This document shows, in pieces, positions 37,996-47,847 of a DNA stretch of 64,000 nt (the first letter of the stretch is position 1; every line of letters starts with the position of its first letter). Source of the DNA: Calycina herbarum (lineage: Eukaryota > Ascomycota > Leotiomycetes > Helotiales > Pezizellaceae); NCBI GenBank assembly GCA_001414485.1, contig LLEY01000200.1, positions 1-64,000 of the forward strand. The letters are read 5' to 3'. Under the pieces are notes generated by a model. It did no database searches, had not been told where the DNA came from, and saw only the letters and a program-made list of their open reading frames with translations. Made by a program: the position numbers and the translations under genes.

Positions 37996-38458
37996 TATAA
38001 CGAAACTCAAACGAACTAAACAAAGGTAACTAAGTCTCAAAGGTTAGTATATAGATAAGAAGTATAGACGCGATAGATTGTTTACTTAGAAGTAAACTCG
38101 TTACTTATATCAAAGATGTTAAATAAGATAATAAAATTAATAACTAAAGTTAAGCACGAAGCTCCTATCTAATAGCAGACGTGCTAGTCTTATATAAAAC
38201 CTTTATCCTAATTACATCGCTTACATCGCTCGTATCACTCGCGTCGCTCGCGATTAAGGCGATTAGAGCGATGTAGGCGATCACGTTACATAACCGCACG
38301 TGACTTCCAACATTACTACAACAGTGAGATCCTGAAATCCCTAAATGCCCTTTATATTACTGATTCCCTCCTATGTTACCTTCTATTCCTAGATGTTATA
38401 CCTTGTCCTATTAGAACGCTGTCTAAACTACTTACCACGTATACCGTGATTCGTAACA
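37996..38458 (-). repeat. Element B 5' LTR (463 bp)
   Basis: On the plus strand it starts TATAACGAAAC and ends ATTCGTAACA. It is one 9-bp unit shorter than its partner LTR; most other differences are C/T or G/A transitions. Confidence 0.85.
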
Positions 38459-39785
38459 CTTAAGTATAGAGAAAAGAACAAAGAGTTAGAGAAGTAGAAG
38501 CACTCTTATACTAATAAATATAGTAAGGAGGTAAATACTACGTAGAAGAAAACCTTTCTAAAGAAAGAAGGACTTTCCTAGGAGAAGTAAAATCGTCGAC
38601 ATAAGTAGAACTTATATTATAATTATAGCTTTCTAGGTTATAGAGTAAATAAGTATAGTAAGAAGAAAGACTTTAAGAGAAAGAAATAAATTAATACTAC
38701 TATTTAATAATAAGTAGTCTTAACTAATTATATTAAACTTATAGATAAGAAGCTTAAAGTATAAGAATATAGAACTTAGATTAAAAATAATAAAGGAATT
38801 AGTAGTATATAAGATACTAATAATAATAGATATCTACTTCTTAAAGAATATTATAATATATAATTAGTAATAGAATCTAAGTAACCTTTTTAAGTAGAAT
38901 ACGAATTACTACTATTAACTAGTTCTTTAGAGACATTAGATTTATTTTCTAGTTTAGAAAGAGAAATAAGAAATAAAGACTCTAAAGTTAGAGAAACTTA
39001 GGCTTTTCTTAAAACCTTTAAATAAGGAAATTAATAGGTATATATTAATAACTAGAAACTAGACTTCTAGAGTCTTTATATAATATAGAGAGTTAATCTA
39101 ACTATTTTAATAATATATATAGTTATAAGAAATAACCCTAAGATAATAACTTTAGTTAGCTTAATTACTAGGTAAGAAACTATTAAAGATAAAGAACTTA
39201 TATATAACTAACTATAGATTAAGAGACTTACTTATCTTAAGATTAGAGACGTATAAAAGGTATACGATATTTCAGATAAGAACAGTATATAGACATAGTA
39301 AGTTCTAATAGGATTTAAGAGACGAATTAAAAACCCTTTTCTTAGAATACTATCTAAAGATATTATATTAAAGGAGTTTAAGTAATATATTATAGTTATA
39401 TTAATTAGAAATAATAGGCTAGTATTTAGAAAATATAGCTTATAATAACTATTTAATATACTATTTTAAGAGTAAAAGGAGCTTAATATAACTAGATAGG
39501 CTAAAACAGAACTAGAAGAATTATACTACTTATTAATAAGAGAACTATAGTTTATAGAAACAGTTTAAGAAATAATAGTATAATAGATATAATATAAACT
39601 AAGTCTAACCTTAGACTAGTTATTACAGAAACAGTTCAAAGGAATGTTACTAGAACCTACTAGAATAGTAGAATATTATCAGATATACGAAGTAGTATTA
39701 TTAGATGAAGAAAGAGTAGTATTCTTTTCTTAGTCCTAGATTCAAGCTATTAGAGAAAAGAATTTAAAGGACTATATATTTAAGG

Positions 39786-40017
39786 TATTACGATCCATAT
39801 CTGAAGGCAAAGGTATAAGAGTATATGTGTATATATTCGAGAATTTAAAGCTACAGTTCTAAGAACGAGGGAATGCGGAATATATACCCTACGAAAAAGA
39901 GGTATTCCTGCTAACTGTAAAGAGCCTTTAATCTCGTTATAAATCCGTCCAAGCGTTGCGGCTCTGACGGTCACGTGTAGGACCGAGAATCACGTGTTAC
40001 GGACCAGCGCCGTAATA
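39786..40017. mobile_element. 232-bp LTR-like insertion in element A
   Basis: A segment starting TATTACG and ending CGTAATA is flanked by TAAGG (39781-39785 and 40018-40022). It is absent from the matching place in elements B and C, where TTTAAGGTTTAC is continuous (near 30925 on the minus strand). The termini would be TGTTACG/CGTAACA before RIP, so it could be a small solo LTR; a short inverted-repeat element is the alternative. It is less AT-rich than its surroundings. Confidence 0.65.
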
Positions 40018-43000
40018 TAAGGTTTACTATATAAAACTAGAGATAAGTATACTAGAGGCTACTTTAGATTATCTATATATAGAAGAGCTATAGTCTATAG
40101 AAGCTATTATAGAAACTAGTTATAAATAGATCTAATATAATTATAAATAAACACTAAAACGATTTATAAGAGGAGTTCCTAGGATAATAGGAATCTTAGA
40201 ATATAGATTAATATATAAGATAGTATATACTAACAAGGAAAGAGTAAGATTCTTTCTATAGTATAAGGACGAGGAAAAACGAAATTATAATTATAAAAAT
40301 CGATCTTTTAAAGTCTAATATATTAAAGTAAAGTTAAACGCTACTTTAAGAGAAAGACAGTTAGTAGTAACTATAGAAATAAGAGAGAAGAAGTTATAAG
40401 TTATAATAGACTCGGGAGTAATAAGTAACTTTATTTCCCTAATAGCTTAAGAGAAGCTAAACGTTCTAATTAAAAGAATAAGACTATATTAACTAGGAGT
40501 AGTTAATAGAATAGATGTTATATTCTAGAATAGGATTATTAATTAGTAAACTATTCTAATGAAAATTAATATTAAAAGATACTACTTAGATATATAATTT
40601 AATATTATTAAAATAGAAAGTAAGGAAGTAATACTTAGTATACTATAGATTTAGGAATATAATCTAGAAATCGACTAAAAAGATAGAAAGATAACTTTTA
40701 GTCGATATAAATATAAGAGTTTATATTTATAACTTTAAAGCTAGAACGAGGTTAGTACTACCTCTTCTAAAGCGCTAGGACACCTTGCCTAGGGTCCTCT
40801 ATAGGTTAGTAGAAAAGCTAATAACGAAATACCTATATAGTACAGAGAATTTAAGGCTTTATTCAAAAACCTAGAAGACTTATAAGCTTTACTAGAATAT
40901 TACTTATAAGATTATAAGATTAAATTAAAAGAGGGTTATTACCTCTTAAAGTAGAAGCTTCAGTTATATAACTAGAAAAGCCTATAAAGAATAGAGAGTT
41001 ATATAAAGGAAGGTATTAAGAAGGGATATATTAGAAGATCTAAGTTACTAATTACCTTAAATATACTTATTATTAAGAAAAAAGATAACCTAGATAAGAG
41101 AGTATATATTAATTATTAAGAAGTAAATTATACTATAGTTAAGAACGCTTATCCGCTACTACCTAGCTAATACTTATAAGATAAGTTAAGTAAGGTAGTA
41201 CGATTTACGAAATTAGATTAATAAAACGCTTATTAACTTATATAAATAAAAACCGGAGACGAATAGAAGATAGTATTTACCTTACTATCGAGCTTTTATA
41301 AATATATAGTTATACTATTTAGACTTTATAATATACTAGCTATATATTAAAGATAAAATAATAATATTTTAAGAGATCTTCTAAGAGTAATAGTAATCTA
41401 TTACTTAGATAATATCCTAATCTTCTTAGAAGAAGAAGAAGAATATAAGAGATATATTAAAGAAGTTTTATAATAACTTATAAAAGTAAACTCTTAGTTA
41501 AAACTCTTAAAATACAAGTTTAGAGTAACTTAGACACTTTTCCTAGAATAGGTATTTAACTTAGAAAAAATAGAAATAGATCTAGCAAAGATCTAAGATA
41601 TCTTAAACTAGAAATTACTAGAAAATATAAAAGATATATAGTCCTTCCTTAGTTTTATAAACTTTTACTATCCGTTTATATAAGACTATATAAAGATTAC
41701 TAAACTAATAACAATATTAGTTAAAAAAGCTATTAAATTTATTTAAAATAAATAGACTAAGAACGCTTTTTAAAAAATTAAAGCAAGGTTTATAGAAAAA
41801 CCTATTCTATATAACTTCGATATAGAAAAACTAAGTATAATTAAAATAAATACCTTAGATATATTAGTAGATATAATTCAACTATAACTAAATAAAAAGA
41901 GAAAACTTATATCTATTATATATTATTCTAAAATATTTAACCTAGTATAATAAAACTATAGTATATTTAATAAAGAGTTACTTATTATAGTATTAGCTTT
42001 AGAATACTAGAGAATTTATTTATAGCTAGTAAAATACCTAGTTATAGTTCTATCTAACTATAAGAATCTTAGGATATTTATAATAACTAAGAAACTTATA
42101 ACTAAATAATTAGCTAGATAGTTAGAGATATTAGAAGGATTTAATATTATTATTTAATATATAAAGAGAACGTTAAATACTTAAGCTAATACTCTTAGTT
42201 AAAAACCTAGATATAAGAGAAATAAAGAGTATAAGAAGATTATAATCTTAAAAACTCTTAAGAATAGAGACTTAGTACCTACTATATATAAAATTATAAT
42301 AATAAATAATATTTAGATAAATAAAATTTAAAATATATATAAAGGTTATAACTAGTATATAAAAGGGAAATTATAGGTCCCTAGCTTATATATAAAGGAA
42401 TTTATATAAGAATACTATACTATACCTACTTACAGCTACTAAGGAATTCGTAGAACTCTTTAGAGGATAAGATAATACTACTATATTAATCGGTTATCTA
42501 CGATAGTTAAGGAAGTAATAGTAGAATATAATACCTATACTAAGAATAAGACTTCCTACTATACTCCTTATAGATAGATAAATACTACTCTAATACTATA
42601 AATACCTTAGAAATTAATATCTATAGATTTTATTATTAAATTACTAAAATCTAAAGATCTAATAATAGGAGTTAAGTATAACTTAATCCTAGTTATTATA
42701 GAATAACTTATAAAATATATAATTTTAGTAGTATATATAAAGTTAAGTATAGCTAAGGAATTAGTATTTACATTCCTTAAGAAAGTAGTCTTAAGATATA
42801 GACTACCTAAAGAAATACTCTTAGATAGAGATAAACTCTTTACCTTAAAATTTTAGATTACTCTTATAGAACGATTAGATATAAAGAGAAAGCTCTCTAT
42901 AGCTTTTTACTCTTAAACAAATAGAGGAAACGAACGTATAAACTAAGTAGTAGAAACATACCTTCGTTATTATATAAACTACTAGTAAAACAACTAGGTA

Positions 43001-43436
43001 GAACTGCTACCCTTAGTATAGTTTGCCTATAACAGTTTAGTAACGGAAACAACACTTATTACGCTATTCTATACTAACTTTAGATATAAATTATTAGCGT
43101 ATCGAGAACCACTGTCTACAACCATCGATAACCAGCTTGCTCGTGTTCAGGTATCAAAAATCAAGGGGTTGCACAAGGAACTTGTAGAAGATTTGCAGTT
43201 CATTGTAGAAAGAAACGCGCACTACTGGTTTTCGCATTTGCACAGCGAGTGCAAGGGATCATTTCGCGTCCTGAACGTTCGATTCGAAGAGCGTTGAGGG
43301 TTCTATATTGTTTAAGCTTGTCCTTCGGGAGAGGTGTTGACGGCATAATAGGAACCAGGGAGGTCGCTGGCCTCTTGACGATATTTTCTTAGGTTGTACT
43401 TAAGCGTGGGGACACGCTAGTCTAAGAAGGGGATAG

Positions 43437-43899
43437 TGTCACGAACCACGGTATGCGTGGTAAGTAGTCCAGACGGCGTTCTGACAGGACAAGGCATAAC
43501 ATCCAGGAATGGAAGGTAACACAGGAGGAAATCAGTAATGCGAAGGGCATTTGGGGATTTCAGGATCTCACTGTTGTGGTAATGTTGGAAGTCACGTGCG
43601 GTCATGTGACGTGATCGCCTACATCGCTCTGATCGCCTTGATCGCGAGCGACGCGAGCGACGCGAGCGATGTGAGCGATGTAATTGGGATGAAGGTTCTA
43701 TATAAGACTGGCACGTCTGCTATTAGATAGGAGCTTCGTGCTCAACTTTAGTTATCAATCTTATCATCTTGTTTGACATCTTTGATACAAGTAACGAGTT
43801 CACTTCCAAGTGAACAACCCGGCGCATCTGTACTTCTTACCTGCATACCAACCTTCGAGACTTAGTCATCTTTGTTTAGTTCGTTTGAGTTTCGTTACA
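43437..43899 (+). repeat. Element A 3' LTR (463 bp), unmutated
   Basis: It starts TGTCACGAACCACGG and ends TTCGTTACA. Unlike most of the nest it has ordinary base composition and so preserves the ancestral LTR sequence. It contains a small tandem array of GCGAGCGAY units at about 43643-43680. Confidence 0.88.
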
Positions 43900-44118
43900 C
43901 CCTCCTTATGCCCCTTCCCAGAGGCGTAGGCGAGGACGGAGGCCCTCCTAAGAGAGACTCCATAGAAGGAATTTAGCTTATTGAGCGGAAGCAAGAGAGA
44001 TTGAGCTTTTTAGAACAAAAATTTCAATCTGCGAAAAAAGGTGTTGTTGTTTGACCTGACCGCTATATAAACGCCCCTACAGCACTTCTTATATATACTC
44101 CATGAACCACCACCGTCC

Positions 44119-45540
44119 CTATCCACATGAGCTTGGTGTAACCGAGGTCGCCAAGATTCGAGGGATGCCATTGGTGAGTCTCTCGATCTCAGGAACCTTG
44201 TTTTTGGACAGTTTCCAGAACTCCCATGCCTCGTTCAATGGTTTCATATGCCAGGCTTGCTTGTTCTGATTGAAATATTGTGTCTCAGCCAAGTACTCAA
44301 GAAATTGGTGAGCCTCTGCCCATGCCTTGTTCCATGCTGTGTGGTTGTACAAGTACTCATAGCCAGGGGCGAATTGCAGCCAAATGTGATGCTCCCAGGT
44401 GCGGAGGGAGGTTCCCACAGTACGTTTGATAGATGCAATTCTTGTGACAAGAACCCCCTTCCATTGGAATCGTTCCAATGCGTCTTTGGGGGATAGAGCA
44501 CGAAGGTCGCTAGTCCCGTCGTAGTTCCATTTGAAGTTGACAGCGAGGAGATTTTGACTTAGTCTGGGAACACCTTGTGCATTGAAGCCTTGAGGAACGC
44601 AGCAAAGACCGTCTTCTTGTATTGCAGCTTTTATCTCCAGTTTCTTGATTGCCGCTTGCTGGAGCTGGACAGTGGTTAAGTTTGTCGCTGGAGACTCTCG
44701 GACTCCAACCATGGGGAAAATGGTGGCCACTTCTTCCCAATTTGAGTGTGCGAGAGTGTTCGACTTTTTCGGTTCACCAGCATGGCTCGATTTGGTAGTA
44801 TCGTAACTTGGGCGGGCAGCTGCAATTGTTGGATGTTTGAAGGCTGTGGACGATTTCGAAGTAGTGGGTGGAGTTGTTGACATGATCCCATCTGCCTTGA
44901 ATCGCTTGCTCTTGGGGCTTCCTCTTGCAAGGAAACCTTCGAGTCGACCATCGGGTTGTGGATGCGAAGTCCTGTCCTCTACCTGTTCAGTCTTCCTCTT
45001 TCTGTCGGGGATAAATCTTCTTCTGAGAACCTCAGTTCGGACATTCTTCACAGACTTCGTCGCTTCGGTGTTGCGGGATGATTTACTTGATGAATACGTC
45101 GTCGAGGCTTGAACTGGAGTACGTTGAGTTGTAGACACTGCCGTCCGGGTGCCCTGAGGAGCGAAATTTCTCGCAGGAGCGTTGTACTTGACCGATGTCG
45201 CCGCTGGCGTGCCTGCGGAATTCTGCATAGGTGTTGCCCCGAATCTGGCCATTCTCGTCCGGGTACGGTCGTATTTATTGTATTCCTGGCTGAGGGCAGC
45301 GTTCTCGTATGGAAAGTGGGATCCAAACAAGTCCCTCCATAGAAAAGCGTCGGTAATATAGCGAACGACGTCTTCGGGGACGTCGTGGGAGGCAGCTACA
45401 CGTGCGTTATGCTCCATTTCGCGGGTCTTATGATTGAATGCGCCCGCGGTTCGAAGCACCTTGCAACGGGGATTTGACGCACCCTCGCGCAAGAACTTTC
45501 CAAGCATCTCATTGAGATGACTCTGGTACGTGTTTGCCAT
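44119..45540 (-). CDS. Unrecognised protein with disordered middle
   Basis: I do not recognise this gene. I choose the ATG at 45540 (ATCATGGC context), giving 473 residues; an in-frame ATG at 45594 would add 18. Residues about 1-100 look folded (helical, with DVPEDVVRYITDAFLWRDLFG). Residues 100-270 are Ser/Thr/Lys-rich and probably disordered, with basic runs (RRRFIPDRKRK, SPKSKRFK) that could be nuclear-localisation signals. The last ~200 residues are again ordered and Trp-rich. The frame is fully open with normal codon use and no RIP, although the gene ends only 220 bp from the end of the gypsy nest. A nuclear role is a guess from the basic patches. Confidence 0.7.
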   Translation of the reverse strand: MANTYQSHLNEMLGKFLREGASNPRCKVLRTAGAFNHKTREMEHNARVAASHDVPEDVVRYITDAFLWRDLFGSHFPYENAALSQEYNKYDRTRTRMARFGATPMQNSAGTPAATSVKYNAPARNFAPQGTRTAVSTTQRTPVQASTTYSSSKSSRNTEATKSVKNVRTEVLRRRFIPDRKRKTEQVEDRTSHPQPDGRLEGFLARGSPKSKRFKADGIMSTTPPTTSKSSTAFKHPTIAAARPSYDTTKSSHAGEPKKSNTLAHSNWEEVATIFPMVGVRESPATNLTTVQLQQAAIKKLEIKAAIQEDGLCCVPQGFNAQGVPRLSQNLLAVNFKWNYDGTSDLRALSPKDALERFQWKGVLVTRIASIKRTVGTSLRTWEHHIWLQFAPGYEYLYNHTAWNKAWAEAHQFLEYLAETQYFNQNKQAWHMKPLNEAWEFWKLSKNKVPEIERLTNGIPRILATSVTPSSCG

Positions 45541-46353
45541 GATGGCAGTTGTTTCGTGTCGACGTCGGTGTGTCAATTGAAGTATTGATTGCATATAGGA
45601 TGTGTGGGAGGGAAGTGAGAAGAGGATTCAAAGTTGAAGTTGCCGATGGCGCTGATTGGTATAGTCCATGGTACCCACAGGTGGAATTGGACGTAGAAGT
45701 GAGAGTGACGGAGGCTCTCTCCGTAGAAACAGGTGGAGAGGGTAGGTAGGCAGGTACAGGGGAGACTTACGTTCGCTCTTGCCATTTCGAGTGGATCGGT
45801 AAACTCGCGATGTAAAAGCGGCACCCGATATCAAACATGCAACTCGAAATCTGAAATCTCCCAACTCCCTCATCTTGGAGTGCACAAATTGAGAGTGGGT
45901 ATAAAAGAATGAAGTCGAGAGATAAATTAGCATAATTAGCGTAACCCATTAGCAAGAATCAATAGAGATACGCAACCCTTGGGTGGGAATAGAACTGCAT
46001 TTTCCTACCTAGAGCGGCTTCCTCCCCTTCAGACACTCAAATTAAAGGTAGTGCGCGTGGGAGTTGTTGTAATGCTGCACTTCAGAGGGCAAGAGTAAAA
46101 GTCTTCAATTCCTTGCCCTGCTCTACAAGAGCACAAGGCATATATATACAACTTTGCAGTAACAATTGCCGCATCTATTTACCGAAAAACTTTTCCTCGG
46201 CATGCCCGACGGGCATACCGATATCTCCTTAAGTGGCTTGATATAACAGATATCACCGTACCTATCAACAGGAGTTATTCCCAAATGCTCACCCTTAACA
46301 CCACATCTCAAAGTTTCACACAAAACTTTTGAGGAAGATTCGACGACTCCAAA
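45541..46353. other. Divergent intergenic region
   Basis: This separates the minus-strand unrecognised gene from the decayed plus-strand Pro/Gln-rich gene. A minus-strand frame from ATG 45873 (MRELGDFRF) ends at a GTAAGT that could be a splice donor (near 45769), so an upstream exon or small gene is possible, but I cannot find a convincing acceptor. Confidence 0.35.
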
Positions 46354-47160
46354 ATGTCGAACCCACCACCGGGACCAGGTCGATATGATCGTCAACCATA
46401 CACGGCATCAACTCGGCCAGGAGAAACGCTCTACCACCCGGCAGAGCACGGCAAGGAGTAAGAATTCGTTAAATTGGAGCAAGATCTCCCGCGAGAACCT
46501 CGATTGGACGGACAGCCAGCATATTCTCCTCAGAACATGACTCTCTCTCCCGCCCTTTACGAACAGAATCGAAGAAATGCGGGTAGAATGGATCCACACA
46601 ACAAATACGCTGTGAATCAGAACCGCATGGGAAGCATGGCTCCGACGACCAGCTACCCGCCCATGCTATCGGAAGGAGTCTATCCTCAGCAGCGAACCTT
46701 CAACTTGGAGATGGGAGAGTACTAACCAAATGTTCCAGGCTATCATCCAAACGCCATCTATCCAGCAAACTCTGGGCAGAGTGCCGCAATGCTGCAGCCA
46801 AACCCACCTCAGTACCAGCCGGCAAACCGATCTCAAGTGAATCAGGCCATGCGTTACCCCCGATGGACTTTCACCACCGGAGCCGCAAGAACATTCCGGC
46901 CAAAATATGCATGGAAACCAGATGGCACAAGGCCCACCTCCTCAACAATACCATGGTAGCTACCAGAGCCGCGGACTTCCATCTAATCGTGGTAACCGGT
47001 CCCATGGCAGCCAACGATCTCAAGCCCAGCGATCGCATAGAGAACGAGGTAGTGGGCAGCAAAGCCGGGCAATAGCCAATACAATCAAGAATTGCGGCCG
47101 CACGGGCAAAGACTATGTGCCACGGAACAAGTTTGTTTGTGACTGGTGTTATGGAAAACT
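46354..47160 (+). pseudogene. Decayed Pro/Gln/Tyr-rich gene
   Basis: From ATG 46354 (MSNPPPGPGRYDRQPY) the plus strand encodes a low-complexity Pro/Gln/Tyr/Asn-rich protein. It has in-frame TAA codons at 46459-46461 and 46723-46725. A frame change at a CCCCC run near 46857 leads into a part with QGPPPQQYHGSYQSRG, Arg/Ser/Gln-rich sequence and a final GRTGKDYVPRNKFVCDWC. Composition is like RNA-associated or prion-like proteins. The second TAA could lie in an intron, since CTAAC followed by CAG at 46740 looks like branch site and acceptor, but no good donor is seen. After about 47,150 the sequence turns AT-rich, so the 3' end seems lost. Confidence 0.55.
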
Positions 47161-47640
47161 ATTTTATTATCTTACTTTTATATTTTTTAAAAAATTAATA
47201 TACTTAAATAATTAAATAACTTATTTTCTCTTTATTTCTTTATTTCTTTAAAAAAACCTTAAGTTTTTTATAAGAACTCTTTTTAACTTTTCTATTTACT
47301 ATATTAATATTTACACTATTATCTCTTTTTATTACACTATTTTTCTGCTGGGGTTGTTGCTTTCCGAAATCTGGAGATAAATGACTACAGAGTCCCCTTT
47401 TACTACTTACTTATCTTCACTCACTTCTAGAAGTGAATCCTACGTTTAGTACGTTGGCTTTATGCTATGCTCCGTTCTGACTCATGCGCTCCTTCTGTTG
47501 GCCCTATATGGTCACACAACAGCTTGTTTTCCTCTCCTTCCCCTCAAAAGACTTCTTGTTTACCTATGCGTATCCTCCTGATGTGCATGCCAGACACTCC
47601 CTAATATATATATAGCTAAATGCTTTTGACGAATTCCATT
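47161..47640. other. AT-rich, RIP-like non-coding stretch
   Basis: The first ~200 bases are almost pure A/T runs directly joined to the end of the decayed Pro/Gln-rich gene. The remainder is ordinary non-coding sequence. No gene is visible. Confidence 0.5.
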
Positions 47641-47847
47641 CATTATTGTCATTTATGAACCACAACTACATGCAGTGAGCTTGAGGCTGTTGGTTTCAGA
47701 GCAAATTGAGCTTGAGAAGGGTGAGGCTTTTCACGGAATATCGTTAACCACAAAAGGGGAAAGAGAAGATTGAAGTAACTTCGATTTTTGTCAAATACTG
47801 TATAATAGTATCTGTCTAGCATTCCCGAAATTGAGCAAAATTGCCAC

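Larger units (their letters stand above)
24405..38458 (-). mobile_element. Ty3/gypsy element B, inserted in A and split by C
   Basis: Element B lies on the minus strand with its 3' LTR at 24405-24876 and 5' LTR at 37996-38458. It is flanked by the 5-bp duplication CTTAA (24400-24404 and 38459-38463), inside the gag region of A. Element C interrupts it at 26200/33461. Its gag end (near 37,980-37,770) differs from that of C, so it is a separate subfamily with similar LTRs to A. RT has YLNN at the catalytic motif (near 35070), and stops are dense, as expected after RIP. A plus-strand antisense frame (25360-25530) lies between pol and the 3' LTR. Confidence 0.85.
23195..43899 (+). mobile_element. 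Ty3/gypsy element A (outermost), split by element B
   Basis: Element A runs on the plus strand: 5' LTR 23195-23639, gag start to 24399, the nested B/C insertion 24405-38458, then the rest of gag-pol to 43436 and a 3' LTR 43437-43899. The two halves join at the duplicated CTTAA and match the uninterrupted order in element C. The right half shows a decayed gag zinc knuckle, RT with YLDN in place of YxDD (near 41400) and an integrase end with RGNERIN and ELLPL (42910-43020). Frames are full of stops. From about 43,095 to the end the sequence is not RIP-mutated. No matching TSD flanks A (CGTAC left, CCCTC right). It is shorter than B and C at its 3' end. Confidence 0.82.

Noticed and set aside
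43417..43605. Minus-strand open frame over the 3' LTR of element A
   Set aside because: It lies entirely across LTR and leader sequence and is broken in the 5' LTR; no coding support.
20000..44000. AT-rich block as a centromere or CRISPR-like array
   Set aside because: No regular spacer/repeat structure is present, and the content is explained by RIP-mutated retrotransposons with defined LTRs and TSDs.
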